Assembly (NCBI GenBank): GCA_005888335.1
Contig: VAWY01000126.1
Span: 62,001 to 126,000 of the forward strand
Direction: 5' to 3'
Source: Actinomycetota bacterium
Lineage (GTDB): Bacteria; Actinomycetota; Thermoleophilia; Solirubrobacterales; Solirubrobacteraceae
DNA length: 64,000 bases
Numbering within the stretch: the first letter of the stretch is position 1; every line of letters begins with the position of its first letter. The notes under the pieces were generated by a model, which saw only the letters and a program-made list of their open reading frames with translations, searched no databases and was not told where the DNA came from. Below, in pieces: positions 1-7,340 of this stretch. A program made the position numbers and the translations under genes.

Positions 1-1
1 G

Positions 2-70
2 CTCGCCGACCGCCTGCTCGCGCCCGCGCACGGGCGCGCCGGCAAGCTCGTCGTCGACCCGTGGGCGTGA
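2..70 (+). CDS. C-terminal end of a gene cut by the window edge, possibly a zinc-type alcohol dehydrogenase/quinone reductase
   Basis: Only the last 22 codons are present, ending in TGA. The tail reads GRAGKLVVDPWA before the stop. A GKLV-type ending is typical of medium-chain dehydrogenase/reductase proteins such as NADPH:quinone reductases, but this is too short for a firm family call. The next gene lies on the opposite strand and converges on it with only 7 bp between the two stops. Confidence 0.35.
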   Translation, partial: LADRLLAPAHGRAGKLVVDPWA

Positions 71-77
71 GCCGCGC

Positions 78-326
78 TCAGACGTCTTCGGCGCGCCACT
101 CCAAGTGCTCGACGATGCGCTTGGAGTCGCAGATCGCCTCGCCGTCGATGACGAGGACGGGCACGGTGCGCTGCCCGGTCAGCGCGTCGACCTCGGAGCG
201 GTCGCGCCGGCGCAGCGGGACGCGGACGATGTCGTGCTCGACCTCGTGGCGCCGCAGCTCGCGGGCCACGCGGCCGCACGGGCACAGCCAGTTGGTGGGC
301 GTGCGGCAGCGGTAGAGCGTGGCCAT
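78..326 (-). CDS. Glutaredoxin/GST N-terminal-like thioredoxin-fold protein
   Basis: An 82-residue protein starting MATLYRCRTPTN. It is the size of a single thioredoxin-fold domain. A CPCGR motif sits near residue 15, where glutaredoxins and glutathione S-transferase N-terminal domains carry the CxxC. Further along are a TVPVLVID segment (the cis-Pro turn of the fold) and a CDSKRIVEHLE helix like the GST 'ES..I..YL' region. It probably performs thiol-disulfide exchange or binds a thiol cofactor in the cytoplasm. A longer reading upstream exists, but the chosen ATG is where similarity to the fold begins. Confidence 0.7.
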   Translation of the reverse strand: MATLYRCRTPTNWLCPCGRVARELRRHEVEHDIVRVPLRRRDRSEVDALTGQRTVPVLVIDGEAICDSKRIVEHLEWRAEDV

Positions 327-498
327 GTCGGGGTCGATCGTACGGCCCCGCGCGTCCGGATGGCCGTGGATCGCGGATGCCGGGCGCCGGACGCCGGACC
401 GGAACAGTGCCAGCGGCACGGGCCGGTCCCGGCGGGTGGCGATCCGGCGCCGCGAGGCGCGGTCAGCCGGGCGTGGGGGTCGTGCGATCGGCCCCGCG

Positions 499-1563
499 CT
501 AGGGGACCAGTCTGCCCGCCAGCCCGTCGGCCTGCCGCAATGCGCCGCCCGCGAGTCGCAGCGCCAGCGGCTGGCGGTCGCCCGGCGGGCGCAGGCGCTC
601 TGGCTCGCGCTCGCGGTACCAGGCGATGGTCGTCTCGAGCGTGTCCTCGTGGTGCGACGGCTTCCAGCCGAGCTCGCGGCGCGCCTTGGTCGAGCGAAAG
701 GCCCACCACTGCGAGATCGCGCGCACCTCGGTGACCGTGATCGGCGGCGTGCCGGGCAGCGCCTCGAGGCCGCGGGCGAGCGCGAGCGCGGCGGGCAGCG
801 GAAGCTTCAGCGCGGGCGGCTCGACGCCACTGAGCCGGCCGAGGTCGGCGAAGAGGCGGTCGAGGGTGAAGTTGCGGTTGCCGAGGATGTAGCGCTCGCC
901 CACGCGCCCGCGCTCGTCGGCGCGCAGCTGGCCGCGCGCGACGTCCTCGGCGTCGACGATGTTCAGCGCGCCGTCGACGTAGGCGGGGATCTGCCGGCGC
1001 AGGAAGCGCCGGACGACCTCGGTCGACGAGTGGTTGACGTCACCGCGGCCGAAGATGTGGGCCGGGCAGACGATGACGAGCGGCAGGCCGAGCGCCGCGA
1101 TGCGCAGCGCCTGCACCTCGGCCTCGCGCTTGGCGCGCACGTACGGGATCGCGTCCGCGCCGGCCGGGAAGGGCTGCGTCTCGTCGGCGGTCGAGCGGCG
1201 GGGCGCAGGTCCGACCGCGGCGACCGAGGAGGTGAACACGACGCGCTCGACGCGCGCGCGCAGCGCCTCCTCGAGCACCACCCGCGTGCCCTCGACGTTC
1301 GTGCGCCACAGCGACTGCGGGTGCGCGCGCAGGTTCGCCAGCCCCGCCGCGTGGAACACGCGGTCCACGCCGCGCATTGCGCGGCGCACGGCGACGCGGT
1401 CGAGCAGGTCGGCGGTGACCGTCGAGACCGGAAGCCCGGCGAGGTTGTCCAGCCGCGTTGTCGGGCGCACGGTCACGCGCACGTCGTCGCCGCGCGCGAC
1501 GAGCAGCCGCACGACGTGCGAGCCGACGAGCCCGGCGCCGCCGGTGACGAGGGTGAATGGCAC
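499..1563 (-). CDS. NAD(P)-dependent epimerase/dehydratase (extended SDR)
   Basis: A 354-residue extended short-chain dehydrogenase. The N-terminal Rossmann nucleotide-binding motif is TGGAGLVGSH (residues 7-16). A TSSVAAVG strand carries the catalytic Ser, followed by the YVRAK catalytic Tyr-Lys pair. The overall pattern (HAAGL, NVEGTRVVLEEAL) resembles the dihydroflavonol-4-reductase/HpnA-type sugar epimerase branch. The substrate cannot be told from sequence. The gene stands alone on the minus strand and is divergent from the DegV gene across about 80 bp. Confidence 0.8.
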   Translation of the reverse strand: MPFTLVTGGAGLVGSHVVRLLVARGDDVRVTVRPTTRLDNLAGLPVSTVTADLLDRVAVRRAMRGVDRVFHAAGLANLRAHPQSLWRTNVEGTRVVLEEALRARVERVVFTSSVAAVGPAPRRSTADETQPFPAGADAIPYVRAKREAEVQALRIAALGLPLVIVCPAHIFGRGDVNHSSTEVVRRFLRRQIPAYVDGALNIVDAEDVARGQLRADERGRVGERYILGNRNFTLDRLFADLGRLSGVEPPALKLPLPAALALARGLEALPGTPPITVTEVRAISQWWAFRSTKARRELGWKPSHHEDTLETTIAWYREREPERLRPPGDRQPLALRLAGGALRQADGLAGRLVP

Positions 1564-1645
1564 GGTCAGAGGTTAGGCTCCGCGCGATGCCGGGGGTCGC
1601 CGTCGTCTTCGACGACGGCCCGGCGCCGTTACGCTCCCGCGCGCC

Positions 1646-2524
1646 GTGTCGGTCGCCGTCGTCGCAGATACCACGCACTACCTCCCCCGGGAGATCGTCG
1701 ATGCCGAGGGCATCCGGCTCGTCTCGCTGTACGTCAACTGGCCCGGCATCCAGGAGCGCGAGGTCGATCTGCTCGACTTCACGGACTTCTACGAGCGGCT
1801 GCGCGTGGCGCGCGAGCTGCCCACCACCTCGCAGCCGTCGATCGGCGACTTCCTGGCCGTCTACGAGCCGCTGGTCGCCGAGGGCCGCGACGTCCTCTCG
1901 ATCCACCTTTCCGGCGGCATCTCGGGAACGGTCGACGCGGCGCGCCAGGCGGCCGAGCAGGTGGCCGAGCGCGGGCACGCCGGGCGCGTCGAGGTCATGG
2001 ACTCCCAGACGGCGTGCGGCGGGCTCGGGCTGCTCGTGCTCGGCGCGGCGCGCGCCGCGCGTGCCGGGGCGGACCTGCGCGGCACGGCGGACGCCGCGCG
2101 CCGCGTTCGCGAGGTGCTGAAGATCTGGTTCGCCGTCGACACGCTCGAGTACCTGCAGCGCGGCGGTCGCATCGGCAAGGCCCAGGCGCTGGTCGGCGCG
2201 GCGCTGAAGATCAAGCCGATCCTCTCGATCGAGAGCGAGATCCTGCCGATCGAACGCGTCCGCACGGCGGGCCGGGCCTATGAGCGCCTGGTCGAGTACA
2301 TGCACTCCCGCCGCGAGGACGGCGCCGACGGCTGGGTCGTCCAGCACATCCAGGCGCCCGACCAGGCCGAGCGCCTCGTCGTGACCGGCCGCGAGCTCTT
2401 CGGTTCCGAGCCGCTGTGGGTCTCGGAGATCGGGCCGGTCATCGGCGCGCACGTCGGGCCGGGCCTCCTCGGCGTCGGCGGCTGCCCGCGCCGGCTCGTC
2501 GAGTTCTCTGGAGGAACGTCATGA
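1646..2524 (+). CDS. DegV family fatty-acid-binding protein
   Basis: A 292-residue protein with a GTG start. It shows the DegV hallmarks: an N-terminal VADTTHYLP segment ('DSS.dLp' in the family), a TSQPS motif in the middle of the N-terminal domain, the LSGGISGTV loop, and LEYLQRGGRIGKAQA. DegV proteins bind a fatty acid in a deep cleft; in Firmicutes (FakB) they present it to a fatty-acid kinase. No FakA-type kinase is visible beside it, so the partner is unknown. The stop codon overlaps the ATG of the next gene (ATGA), so the two are probably co-translated. Confidence 0.88.
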   Translation: MSVAVVADTTHYLPREIVDAEGIRLVSLYVNWPGIQEREVDLLDFTDFYERLRVARELPTTSQPSIGDFLAVYEPLVAEGRDVLSIHLSGGISGTVDAARQAAEQVAERGHAGRVEVMDSQTACGGLGLLVLGAARAARAGADLRGTADAARRVREVLKIWFAVDTLEYLQRGGRIGKAQALVGAALKIKPILSIESEILPIERVRTAGRAYERLVEYMHSRREDGADGWVVQHIQAPDQAERLVVTGRELFGSEPLWVSEIGPVIGAHVGPGLLGVGGCPRRLVEFSGGTS

Positions 2525-3198
2525 ACGTCGAGATCCGCCATGCTCCGAGCTTCGCCGTCGCCCGGGCGATCCTGCAGCCGGGCGAGGCGATCCGCGCCGA
2601 GTCCGGAGCGATGATGGCCACCTCGCAGGGCGTCGACATCGAGGCTCGCGCGCGCGGCGGGATGATCAAGTCACTCAAGCGCAGCGTGCTCGGCGGGGAG
2701 TCGTTCTTCGTCACGACCTACACAGCGCCGCAGCAGGGCGGCTGGGTCGACTGCGCCGCGCGGCTGCCCGGGGACTGCATAGTCGTCGACGTCGACGGCG
2801 CGCTCAACATCTCGCGCGGGTCGTACCTGTGCTCGGCCGCCGGCGTCGAGATCGACACGAGATGGGGCGGCTTCAAGAACCTCTTCGGCGGCGAGGGCGG
2901 CTTCCTCGTGCACGCGACCGGCCACGGCCAGGTCGTGCTGTCGTGCTACGGGGCGCTCGACGTCCTCGACCTGTCCGCCGGCGAGTCGCTGGTGCTCGAC
3001 TCCGGGCACATGGTCGCCTACAGCGAGGGGACCCAGTACCAGCTCCGCAAGGTGGCCGGCGGCGTGATCCAGTCGCTCAAGAGCGGCGAGGGCCTCGTGT
3101 TCGAGTTCACCGGCCCGGGCCGCGTGTGGATGCAGAGCCGGAACCCGAACGAGTTCATCAGCTGGCTGACGGACGTCCTGCCGTTCACCCGCGAGTAG
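2521..3198 (+). CDS. TIGR00266/AIM24 family beta-sandwich protein
   Basis: A 225-residue protein. The start ATG overlaps the DegV stop and has a strong ribosome-binding site, TGGAGG, about 6 bp upstream. Characteristic parts are the N-terminal LQPGEAIRAESGAMM, the GGESFFVTTYTAP strand pair, and the repeated Gly-rich turns such as LFGGEGGFLVHATG. The family (AIM24 in mitochondria, YwlG/TIGR00266 in bacteria) is a trimeric or hexameric beta-sandwich of unsettled function. The operon with DegV suggests a lipid or membrane link, which is an inference. Confidence 0.85.
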   Translation: MNVEIRHAPSFAVARAILQPGEAIRAESGAMMATSQGVDIEARARGGMIKSLKRSVLGGESFFVTTYTAPQQGGWVDCAARLPGDCIVVDVDGALNISRGSYLCSAAGVEIDTRWGGFKNLFGGEGGFLVHATGHGQVVLSCYGALDVLDLSAGESLVLDSGHMVAYSEGTQYQLRKVAGGVIQSLKSGEGLVFEFTGPGRVWMQSRNPNEFISWLTDVLPFTRE

Positions 3199-3313
3199 GG
3201 GTGGGCGATCCCCACCCTTGAGTCGTGGGATTGCGCCCGATCATCCACGACCGTCCCTGACGCACACTCCGTCATTCGCCCCGGCCGTGCCCGGGGCCAA
3301 GGAAAGGGACACC

Positions 3314-4447
3314 ATGATGGCTCACCCCATGACCTCTCCCCGCCGCGGGCGCACGTTCCGCCGCGGGGGGCTCCTGATCGCCGCCGCCCTGTCGGCGGCC
3401 GCGTTCGCCGCGCCCGGCGCCGCCCATGCGGCGCCCTGCCCAGGCGCCGATGTGCCGCTCAACCAGGCCACCATCGCGCAGCGGGCCCAGGCGAGCGACG
3501 CGCTGATCTGCCTGGCCAACGACGCGCGGGCCAACGCGGGCCTCCCGCAGCTCACCCCGGACCAGTCGCTGTCCGACTTCGCGCGCAGCAAGAGCGACCG
3601 CGTCACCAGGAACTACCCCAACGACGCCTGCGGCGGCGTCGCAGACAACGGCTTCCCGAACTCGGTCTGCGTCGAGTCGGTCGAGGTCCTGGTGCCCGCG
3701 CCGACCGCCCAGCAGCTGTTCGACGGGATCCTGACCGGGAACGGCAACGCGATCATGAACCCCGACGTCACGACCATCGGCGCCGGGGTGTCCAACGGCA
3801 ATCCCACCGACGGCCCGACCGGCGCCGGCATGACCGCGGACGTGCTCACGATCAGGTCGCCCGACGCCGGGGGCAACACCGGCGGCGGCAACACCGGCGG
3901 CGGCAACACCGGCGGCGGCAACGGCGACTGCGCAGGCGCCGACGCGCCGATCACCCAGGACACGATCGGCGTCGCCGAGGACGCGATCACGTGCCTGGTC
4001 AACAAGGAGCGCGCGAATGCCGGCCTCGCGCCGCTGGCCGTGAATGCGACGCTGCACGGAACGGCCACCGCGCACAGCACGGACATGGTCGGCCGCCAGT
4101 TCTTTGCCCACACCAACCCCGACAACAACACGTTCTGCGACCGAATCCAGGCTGCCGGCTGGCCGGGCGCCCAGTGCCAGGACACCGACCAGGGTCCGCG
4201 TACCGCGTGCACGAACTGCCGCGAGAACATCGGCTGGCGGGGCGCGGGCGCGACGCCGAACGACTTCATGTACGACCCCGCGCACGGGGGCCAGGACGGG
4301 TGGATGACCGAGCCTCCGGACGCCAACGGCCACCGGTGGCACCGTGAGGCCATCCTCGGCCCGTACAACGCGATCGGCGTCGGCCTGGTCGTCGGCGACC
4401 CCGAGGGCGGCGACGGTGTGACCGCCACCCAGGACTTCGGCGGCTGA
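3314..4447 (+). CDS. Secreted protein with two CAP (SCP/PR1-like) domains joined by a Gly/Asn/Thr linker
   Basis: A 377-residue protein. Residues 1 to about 41 form a signal peptide: an arginine-rich start, a hydrophobic alanine-rich core, and AHA before APCPG. Two CAP-type halves follow. The first (about 45-185) has ICLANDARANAGLPQL but lacks a clear active-site His. The second (about 215-377) has CLVNKERANAGLAPL, AHSTDMVGRQFFAHTNP and RENIGW, plus many cysteines that suggest disulfides. The linker at about 3871-3925 is a tandem GGGNT repeat. CAP proteins act outside the cell, often binding lipids or acting on the envelope. An AAGGAAAGGG ribosome-binding site precedes the ATG. Confidence 0.83.
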   Translation: MMAHPMTSPRRGRTFRRGGLLIAAALSAAAFAAPGAAHAAPCPGADVPLNQATIAQRAQASDALICLANDARANAGLPQLTPDQSLSDFARSKSDRVTRNYPNDACGGVADNGFPNSVCVESVEVLVPAPTAQQLFDGILTGNGNAIMNPDVTTIGAGVSNGNPTDGPTGAGMTADVLTIRSPDAGGNTGGGNTGGGNTGGGNGDCAGADAPITQDTIGVAEDAITCLVNKERANAGLAPLAVNATLHGTATAHSTDMVGRQFFAHTNPDNNTFCDRIQAAGWPGAQCQDTDQGPRTACTNCRENIGWRGAGATPNDFMYDPAHGGQDGWMTEPPDANGHRWHREAILGPYNAIGVGLVVGDPEGGDGVTATQDFGG

Positions 4448-4478
4448 CCGGACCCGGGAACCGCAGCAGTTCGCGACC

Positions 4479-4512
4479 GAGGGGCGCCCGCGAGGGCGCC
4501 CCTCTCGTTTGT
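4479..4512 (+). terminator. Rho-independent terminator after the CAP gene
   Basis: A perfect 11-bp stem, GAGGGGCGCCC paired with GGGCGCCCCTC, encloses a GCGA tetraloop and is followed by TCGTTTGT. It begins 32 bp after the CAP stop codon and ends just before the S4 gene start. Confidence 0.8.
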
Positions 4513-4524
4513 CACCATGCGCCC

Positions 4525-4929
4525 ATGGCCGGCGACGCCTCGGAGCCCGTCCGCATCGACCGCTGGCTGTGGGCCGCGCGACTGGCGAAGACGCGCGCGC
4601 TGGCCGTCGAGGCCCTGAAGGGCGGGCGCGTCGCCATCAACGGGCAGGCCGCCAAGCCGAGCAAGGACGTCCGGCCCGGTGACCGGGTCGAGGTCAGCTT
4701 CGGCCCCGTGCGCGTCTGCGTGATCGTCCGCGCCACGGCGCTGCGCCGCGGCCCCGCCGCCGAGGCGGCGCTGCTCTACGAGGAGACCGAGGAGAGCCGC
4801 GAGGCGCGCGAGCGCTACAAGGAGGAGCGCCGCGCGGCCCGGCAGATCGCGCCCGAGGGCGGGCGGCCGACCAAGCGCGACCGCCGGCGGCTCGAGGCGG
4901 CGCGCGGGTTGCGGCGCGGGCGCCGTTAG
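4525..4929 (+). CDS. hslR: S4-domain RNA-binding protein, Hsp15-like
   Basis: A 134-residue basic protein. Residues 9 to about 60 form an S4 fold: RIDRWLWAARLAKTRALAVE, then GGRVAINGQAAKPSKDVRPGD. This matches Hsp15 (HslR), which binds stalled 50S subunits carrying peptidyl-tRNA. The C-terminal tail is strongly basic and helical, as in the family. Its stop (TAG) overlaps by 4 bp the stop of the convergent DUF3618 gene. The symbol is used by family similarity. Confidence 0.8.
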   Translation: MAGDASEPVRIDRWLWAARLAKTRALAVEALKGGRVAINGQAAKPSKDVRPGDRVEVSFGPVRVCVIVRATALRRGPAAEAALLYEETEESREARERYKEERRAARQIAPEGGRPTKRDRRRLEAARGLRRGRR

Positions 4930-5147
4930 CGGCGCCGGAACAGGCCCGTCAGCCCGGCGATCCCGCCGCCGATGACGAAGCCCGCGACCGCCGCCCCGAT
5001 GAGCACCTGCTTCTTGTTGCGCTCGAGGTGCTTGCGCCAGTCGGCCGCCTCGGCGAGCTCGCCGCGCAGCGTGTGCAGGGAGCGTTCGAGCTCCATGCGG
5101 TTGGCCTCGATCGAGGCGCGGATCTCCTGCGAGGAGCGCTGCGGCAT
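4926..5147 (-). CDS. DUF3618 small membrane protein
   Basis: A 73-residue protein starting MPQRSSQEIRASIE. The N-terminal helix with the pattern SSQEIRASIEANRMELERSL is the DUF3618 signature. A single membrane helix follows near the C-terminus (about residues 47-67, VLIGAAVAGFVIGGGIAG), ending in a basic RRR. The start overlaps the stop of the holin-like gene (ATGA). It is the last gene of a four-gene minus-strand operon of small membrane proteins, common in Actinobacteria and of unknown function. Confidence 0.82.
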   Translation of the reverse strand: MPQRSSQEIRASIEANRMELERSLHTLRGELAEAADWRKHLERNKKQVLIGAAVAGFVIGGGIAGLTGLFRRR

Positions 5148-5560
5148 CAGGCCCTCTGCACGGTCTCGCGGATGCGCTGGGCCTCCTCGATGGCCAGCTC
5201 CGGCTTTGGCGGCGTGCCCGACCTGAAGAAGCGCGCGGCGACGAAGCCGGCGATCACCCCGAGGATCAGCAGGATGACCGCGACGAAGAAGAAGCCCCAG
5301 AAGTAGTTCTGCTTGTCGCCGACGGGGAGCACCCACCAGGCCAGCCAGGCGAAGCCGTGCAGGATCAGCAGCAGCGCGGCGAGCACGAAGACGCCGGCGA
5401 CCGCGCCCACCACCGCGCCGCGCACGATCCGCTGCAGCTTCTCGGTGATCTCGGTCTTGGCGAGCTCGATCTCCTCGCGCACGAGCAGCTGCGCGCGCTC
5501 GCTGACCTCTTGCAGCGCGGCCGCGATCTGCTGCGGGCTGCCGGTCGGCTCAGCCGCCAA
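5147..5560 (-). CDS. Act_Hol-X/phage-holin-like family membrane protein
   Basis: A 137-residue protein. An amphipathic N-terminal helix (LQEVSERAQLLVREEIELAK) leads into two membrane segments (about 48-75 and 86-110), followed by a short cytoplasmic tail. This layout is that of the actinobacterial putative holin-X family (PF07332). Despite the name, these proteins are chromosomal and nothing here suggests a phage. It overlaps both operon neighbours by a few bases. Confidence 0.82.
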   Translation of the reverse strand: MAAEPTGSPQQIAAALQEVSERAQLLVREEIELAKTEITEKLQRIVRGAVVGAVAGVFVLAALLLILHGFAWLAWWVLPVGDKQNYFWGFFFVAVILLILGVIAGFVAARFFRSGTPPKPELAIEEAQRIRETVQRA

Positions 5561-5735
5561 GGCGCTTGAGGATCAGGGCGAACAGCAGTCCGCCGGCGAA
5601 CGCGGCACCGACCTGCACCTCGGGCCGCTCGAGCGGCGGCGTCGGCGCCTGCGCGCCGGGCGGCGGGCCGAAGGTCGGCGACTTGTCGGTCTCCGGCCCG
5701 GCACTCGTCGGGGTGTGGACGTCGCCGGCGCTCAT
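5550..5735 (-). CDS. Small proline-rich single-pass membrane protein
   Basis: A 61-residue protein. A Pro/Thr-rich N-terminal half (about residues 1-38) is followed by one membrane helix, AAFAGGLLFALILKRLGG, at the C-terminus. No family was recognised. Its position between the DUF4235-like and holin-like genes, with overlaps on both sides, indicates co-translation. It is probably a small accessory subunit of the same membrane assembly. Confidence 0.7.
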   Translation of the reverse strand: MSAGDVHTPTSAGPETDKSPTFGPPPGAQAPTPPLERPEVQVGAAFAGGLLFALILKRLGG

Positions 5736-5866
5736 TCCGGCGGGTCCTCCCCGAACGCGCGATGCCAGATCAGCGTGGCCGTGCGCTGCACCGCGATCGA
5801 CGCGAGCGCACCGAGTCCGGCCAGGAGCCCCGACCAGAGCAGACGCTTCGTGAGGTCGTTGCTCAT
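5732..5866 (-). CDS. DUF4235-like mini membrane protein
   Basis: A 44-residue open frame starting MSNDLTKRLLWSGLLAGLGA and ending HRAFGEDPPE. One short membrane helix is followed by a 'W..afGedPP' end, which matches the 'W...tGkePP' signature of DUF4235, a family usually about twice this length. The ATG is followed within 4 bp by an overlap with the next gene, making it the first gene of the quartet. It is short, but the family-like C-terminus and tight operon position support it. Confidence 0.62.
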   Translation of the reverse strand: MSNDLTKRLLWSGLLAGLGALASIAVQRTATLIWHRAFGEDPPE

Positions 5867-5882
5867 GAAGCGGGAAGTCCTA

Positions 5883-6500
5883 TCACGTGGGCCGGTCGAG
5901 TCCCTCGCAGACGGTCTGGACGACGTACGCCTTGGCCTGCGCGATTTCGGTCTCGCCCGCGGGCAGCAGCGCGAAGATCCAGCCGGTCAGAACTTGCTCG
6001 ATCGCGCCGTAGAACGCGAGCGCGGCGAACTCCGGCGTCACGTCCGAGCGGAACTCGCCGCGGGCCTGAGCCTTGGCCACGATGTCGCCGATCAGCCCGT
6101 ATGCCTCGCGGATCTTGTCGAGGTGGGTGCGCCCGAACGAGTTCGCAGCCCGCGTGACCTCGACGATGATCACCTTCATGACGTCAGGGTCGTGGGCGTA
6201 GGAGTCCACGATGAACGTCGCGATCCGGGCCAGCTTGTCGCGGGCTGACAGATCATCGGCGGCATCGGCCTCGCGGATGACGTCGAGCAGGACGTTCCAG
6301 CGCTCGAGGAAGACCGTGTCGAGCACCTCGTCCTTGGACGTGAAGTAGTGGTAGACGAGCCCGTAGGCGACACCCGCTTCGTCGGCGATGTCGGAGACGC
6401 GGCAGGCGTGGAAGCCGCGGCGGGCGAAGACGCGCACCGCGGCGTCGAGGATCTGCCGGCGCTTGTCGCGCGCGGCCTGCGAGCGGGCCGTGCTCGCCAT
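5883..6500 (-). CDS. TetR family transcriptional regulator (FadR-like)
   Basis: A 205-residue protein. Residues about 14-60 form the TetR helix-turn-helix: RRQILDAAVRVFARRGF, then VSDIADEAGVAYGLVYHYF. The ligand domain resembles fatty-acid-responsive TetR proteins (YHYFTSKDEVLDTVFLERW is close to B. subtilis FadR), so an acyl-CoA ligand is plausible but not shown. It starts 5 bp after the nitrilase gene and is co-transcribed with it. A TetR-like 22-bp palindrome at 7311-7332 covers the operon start and is a likely autoregulatory site. Confidence 0.85.
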   Translation of the reverse strand: MASTARSQAARDKRRQILDAAVRVFARRGFHACRVSDIADEAGVAYGLVYHYFTSKDEVLDTVFLERWNVLLDVIREADAADDLSARDKLARIATFIVDSYAHDPDVMKVIIVEVTRAANSFGRTHLDKIREAYGLIGDIVAKAQARGEFRSDVTPEFAALAFYGAIEQVLTGWIFALLPAGETEIAQAKAYVVQTVCEGLDRPT

Positions 6501-6505
6501 ACGAG

Positions 6506-7312
6506 CTACGCGTACACCTCGGGCCGCCGGTTGGCCAGCGAGGGCAGCTCGCGGCGGATGCGCTCCTGCGCGTCGAGGTCGAGGTCGGCGACGACGTGGC
6601 CGACGCGGTCGGGGGCGGTGGCCAGGACGAGGCCCCATGGGTCGACGATCAGCGAGCGCCCGCCCGAGCGCAGCCCGCCGCCGGCCTGGCCGATCTGGTT
6701 GGCGGCGACCACGAAGGCCTGGTCCTCGATCGCCCGCGCGCGGACCAGGACCTCCCAGTGGTCGCGCGTGGTCGCCAGCGTGAAGGCTGCGGGCACCACG
6801 AGGATGCGCGCGCCGCGGACCGCGAGCTCGCGGTAGAGCTCGGGGAAGCGCAGGTCGTAGCAGACGCTCAGCCCGAGCTCGACGCCGCCGGCGGTCCGCG
6901 AGACGACGACCTCGTCGCCGGGCTCCTCGTCGGCCGACTCGCGGTAGTCGCGCCCCTCGACGGTGACGTCGAACATGTGCACCTTGCGATAGAGCGCGCG
7001 CAGCTCGCCATCGGGTCCAGCGTGGACGCAGACGTTGCGCAGCTTCTCGGCGCCGGGCTCGGCGATCGCCACGGAGCCGACGAGGTCGAGCCCGAGCTCG
7101 GCGGCCGTCGAGCGCATCCAGGTGACTGCGGGGCCGTCGAGCGGCTCGGCTCCGGCGCGCAGATGCTCGGGCGTGCCCAGGACGTTCCACTTCTCGGGCA
7201 GCACGACCAGCCCGGCGCCGTCGGCGGCCGCGGCGCGCGCGTGGCGGTCGGCCGCCGCGAGGTTGACCGCGGGGTCGGGACCGGAGTTGAGCTGGACGGC
7301 GGCGGCCCTCAT
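6506..7312 (-). CDS. Carbon-nitrogen hydrolase (nitrilase superfamily, Nit1/omega-amidase-like)
   Basis: A 268-residue amidase of the nitrilase fold. The catalytic triad is visible: Glu40 in VVLPEKWN, Lys110 in LYRKVHMFD, and Cys151 in LSVCYDLRFPE. The YRKVHMFDV and CYDLRFPELYR segments resemble deaminated-glutathione amidase (Nit1) and omega-amidase-type members. The start codon lies inside a 22-bp palindrome, so a regulator bound there would block both transcription and translation start. It is divergent from the DUF2804 gene. Confidence 0.85.
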   Translation of the reverse strand: MRAAAVQLNSGPDPAVNLAAADRHARAAAADGAGLVVLPEKWNVLGTPEHLRAGAEPLDGPAVTWMRSTAAELGLDLVGSVAIAEPGAEKLRNVCVHAGPDGELRALYRKVHMFDVTVEGRDYRESADEEPGDEVVVSRTAGGVELGLSVCYDLRFPELYRELAVRGARILVVPAAFTLATTRDHWEVLVRARAIEDQAFVVAANQIGQAGGGLRSGGRSLIVDPWGLVLATAPDRVGHVVADLDLDAQERIRRELPSLANRRPEVYA

Positions 7313-7332
7313 GTTGACTCGCCGGTCAACAT
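7311..7332. promoter_or_regulatory. 22-bp palindrome, candidate TetR operator between divergent starts
   Basis: Arms ATGTTGAC (7311-7318) and GTCAACAT (7325-7332) are perfect inverted repeats around TCGCCG. The palindrome overlaps the ATG of the nitrilase-tetR operon and ends 8 bp before the GTG of the DUF2804 gene, so it could control both. Size and symmetry suit a TetR dimer; the assignment to the adjacent TetR is an inference. Confidence 0.7.
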
Positions 7333-7340
7333 ACCCGCCC

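Noticed and set aside
5147..5560. Prophage lysis gene (holin)
   Set aside because: The protein belongs to a chromosomal actinobacterial family; no endolysin, capsid, integrase or attachment site is near.
5869..5884. Fourth copy of the AGTRGGAMGTYCYACT operator (AGCGGGAAGTCCTATC) before the DUF4235-like gene
   Set aside because: It differs from the 15740 copy at three positions, including the outer symmetric bases, and overlaps the TetR stop. It is too weak to list as an operator; a genome-wide scan could revive it.
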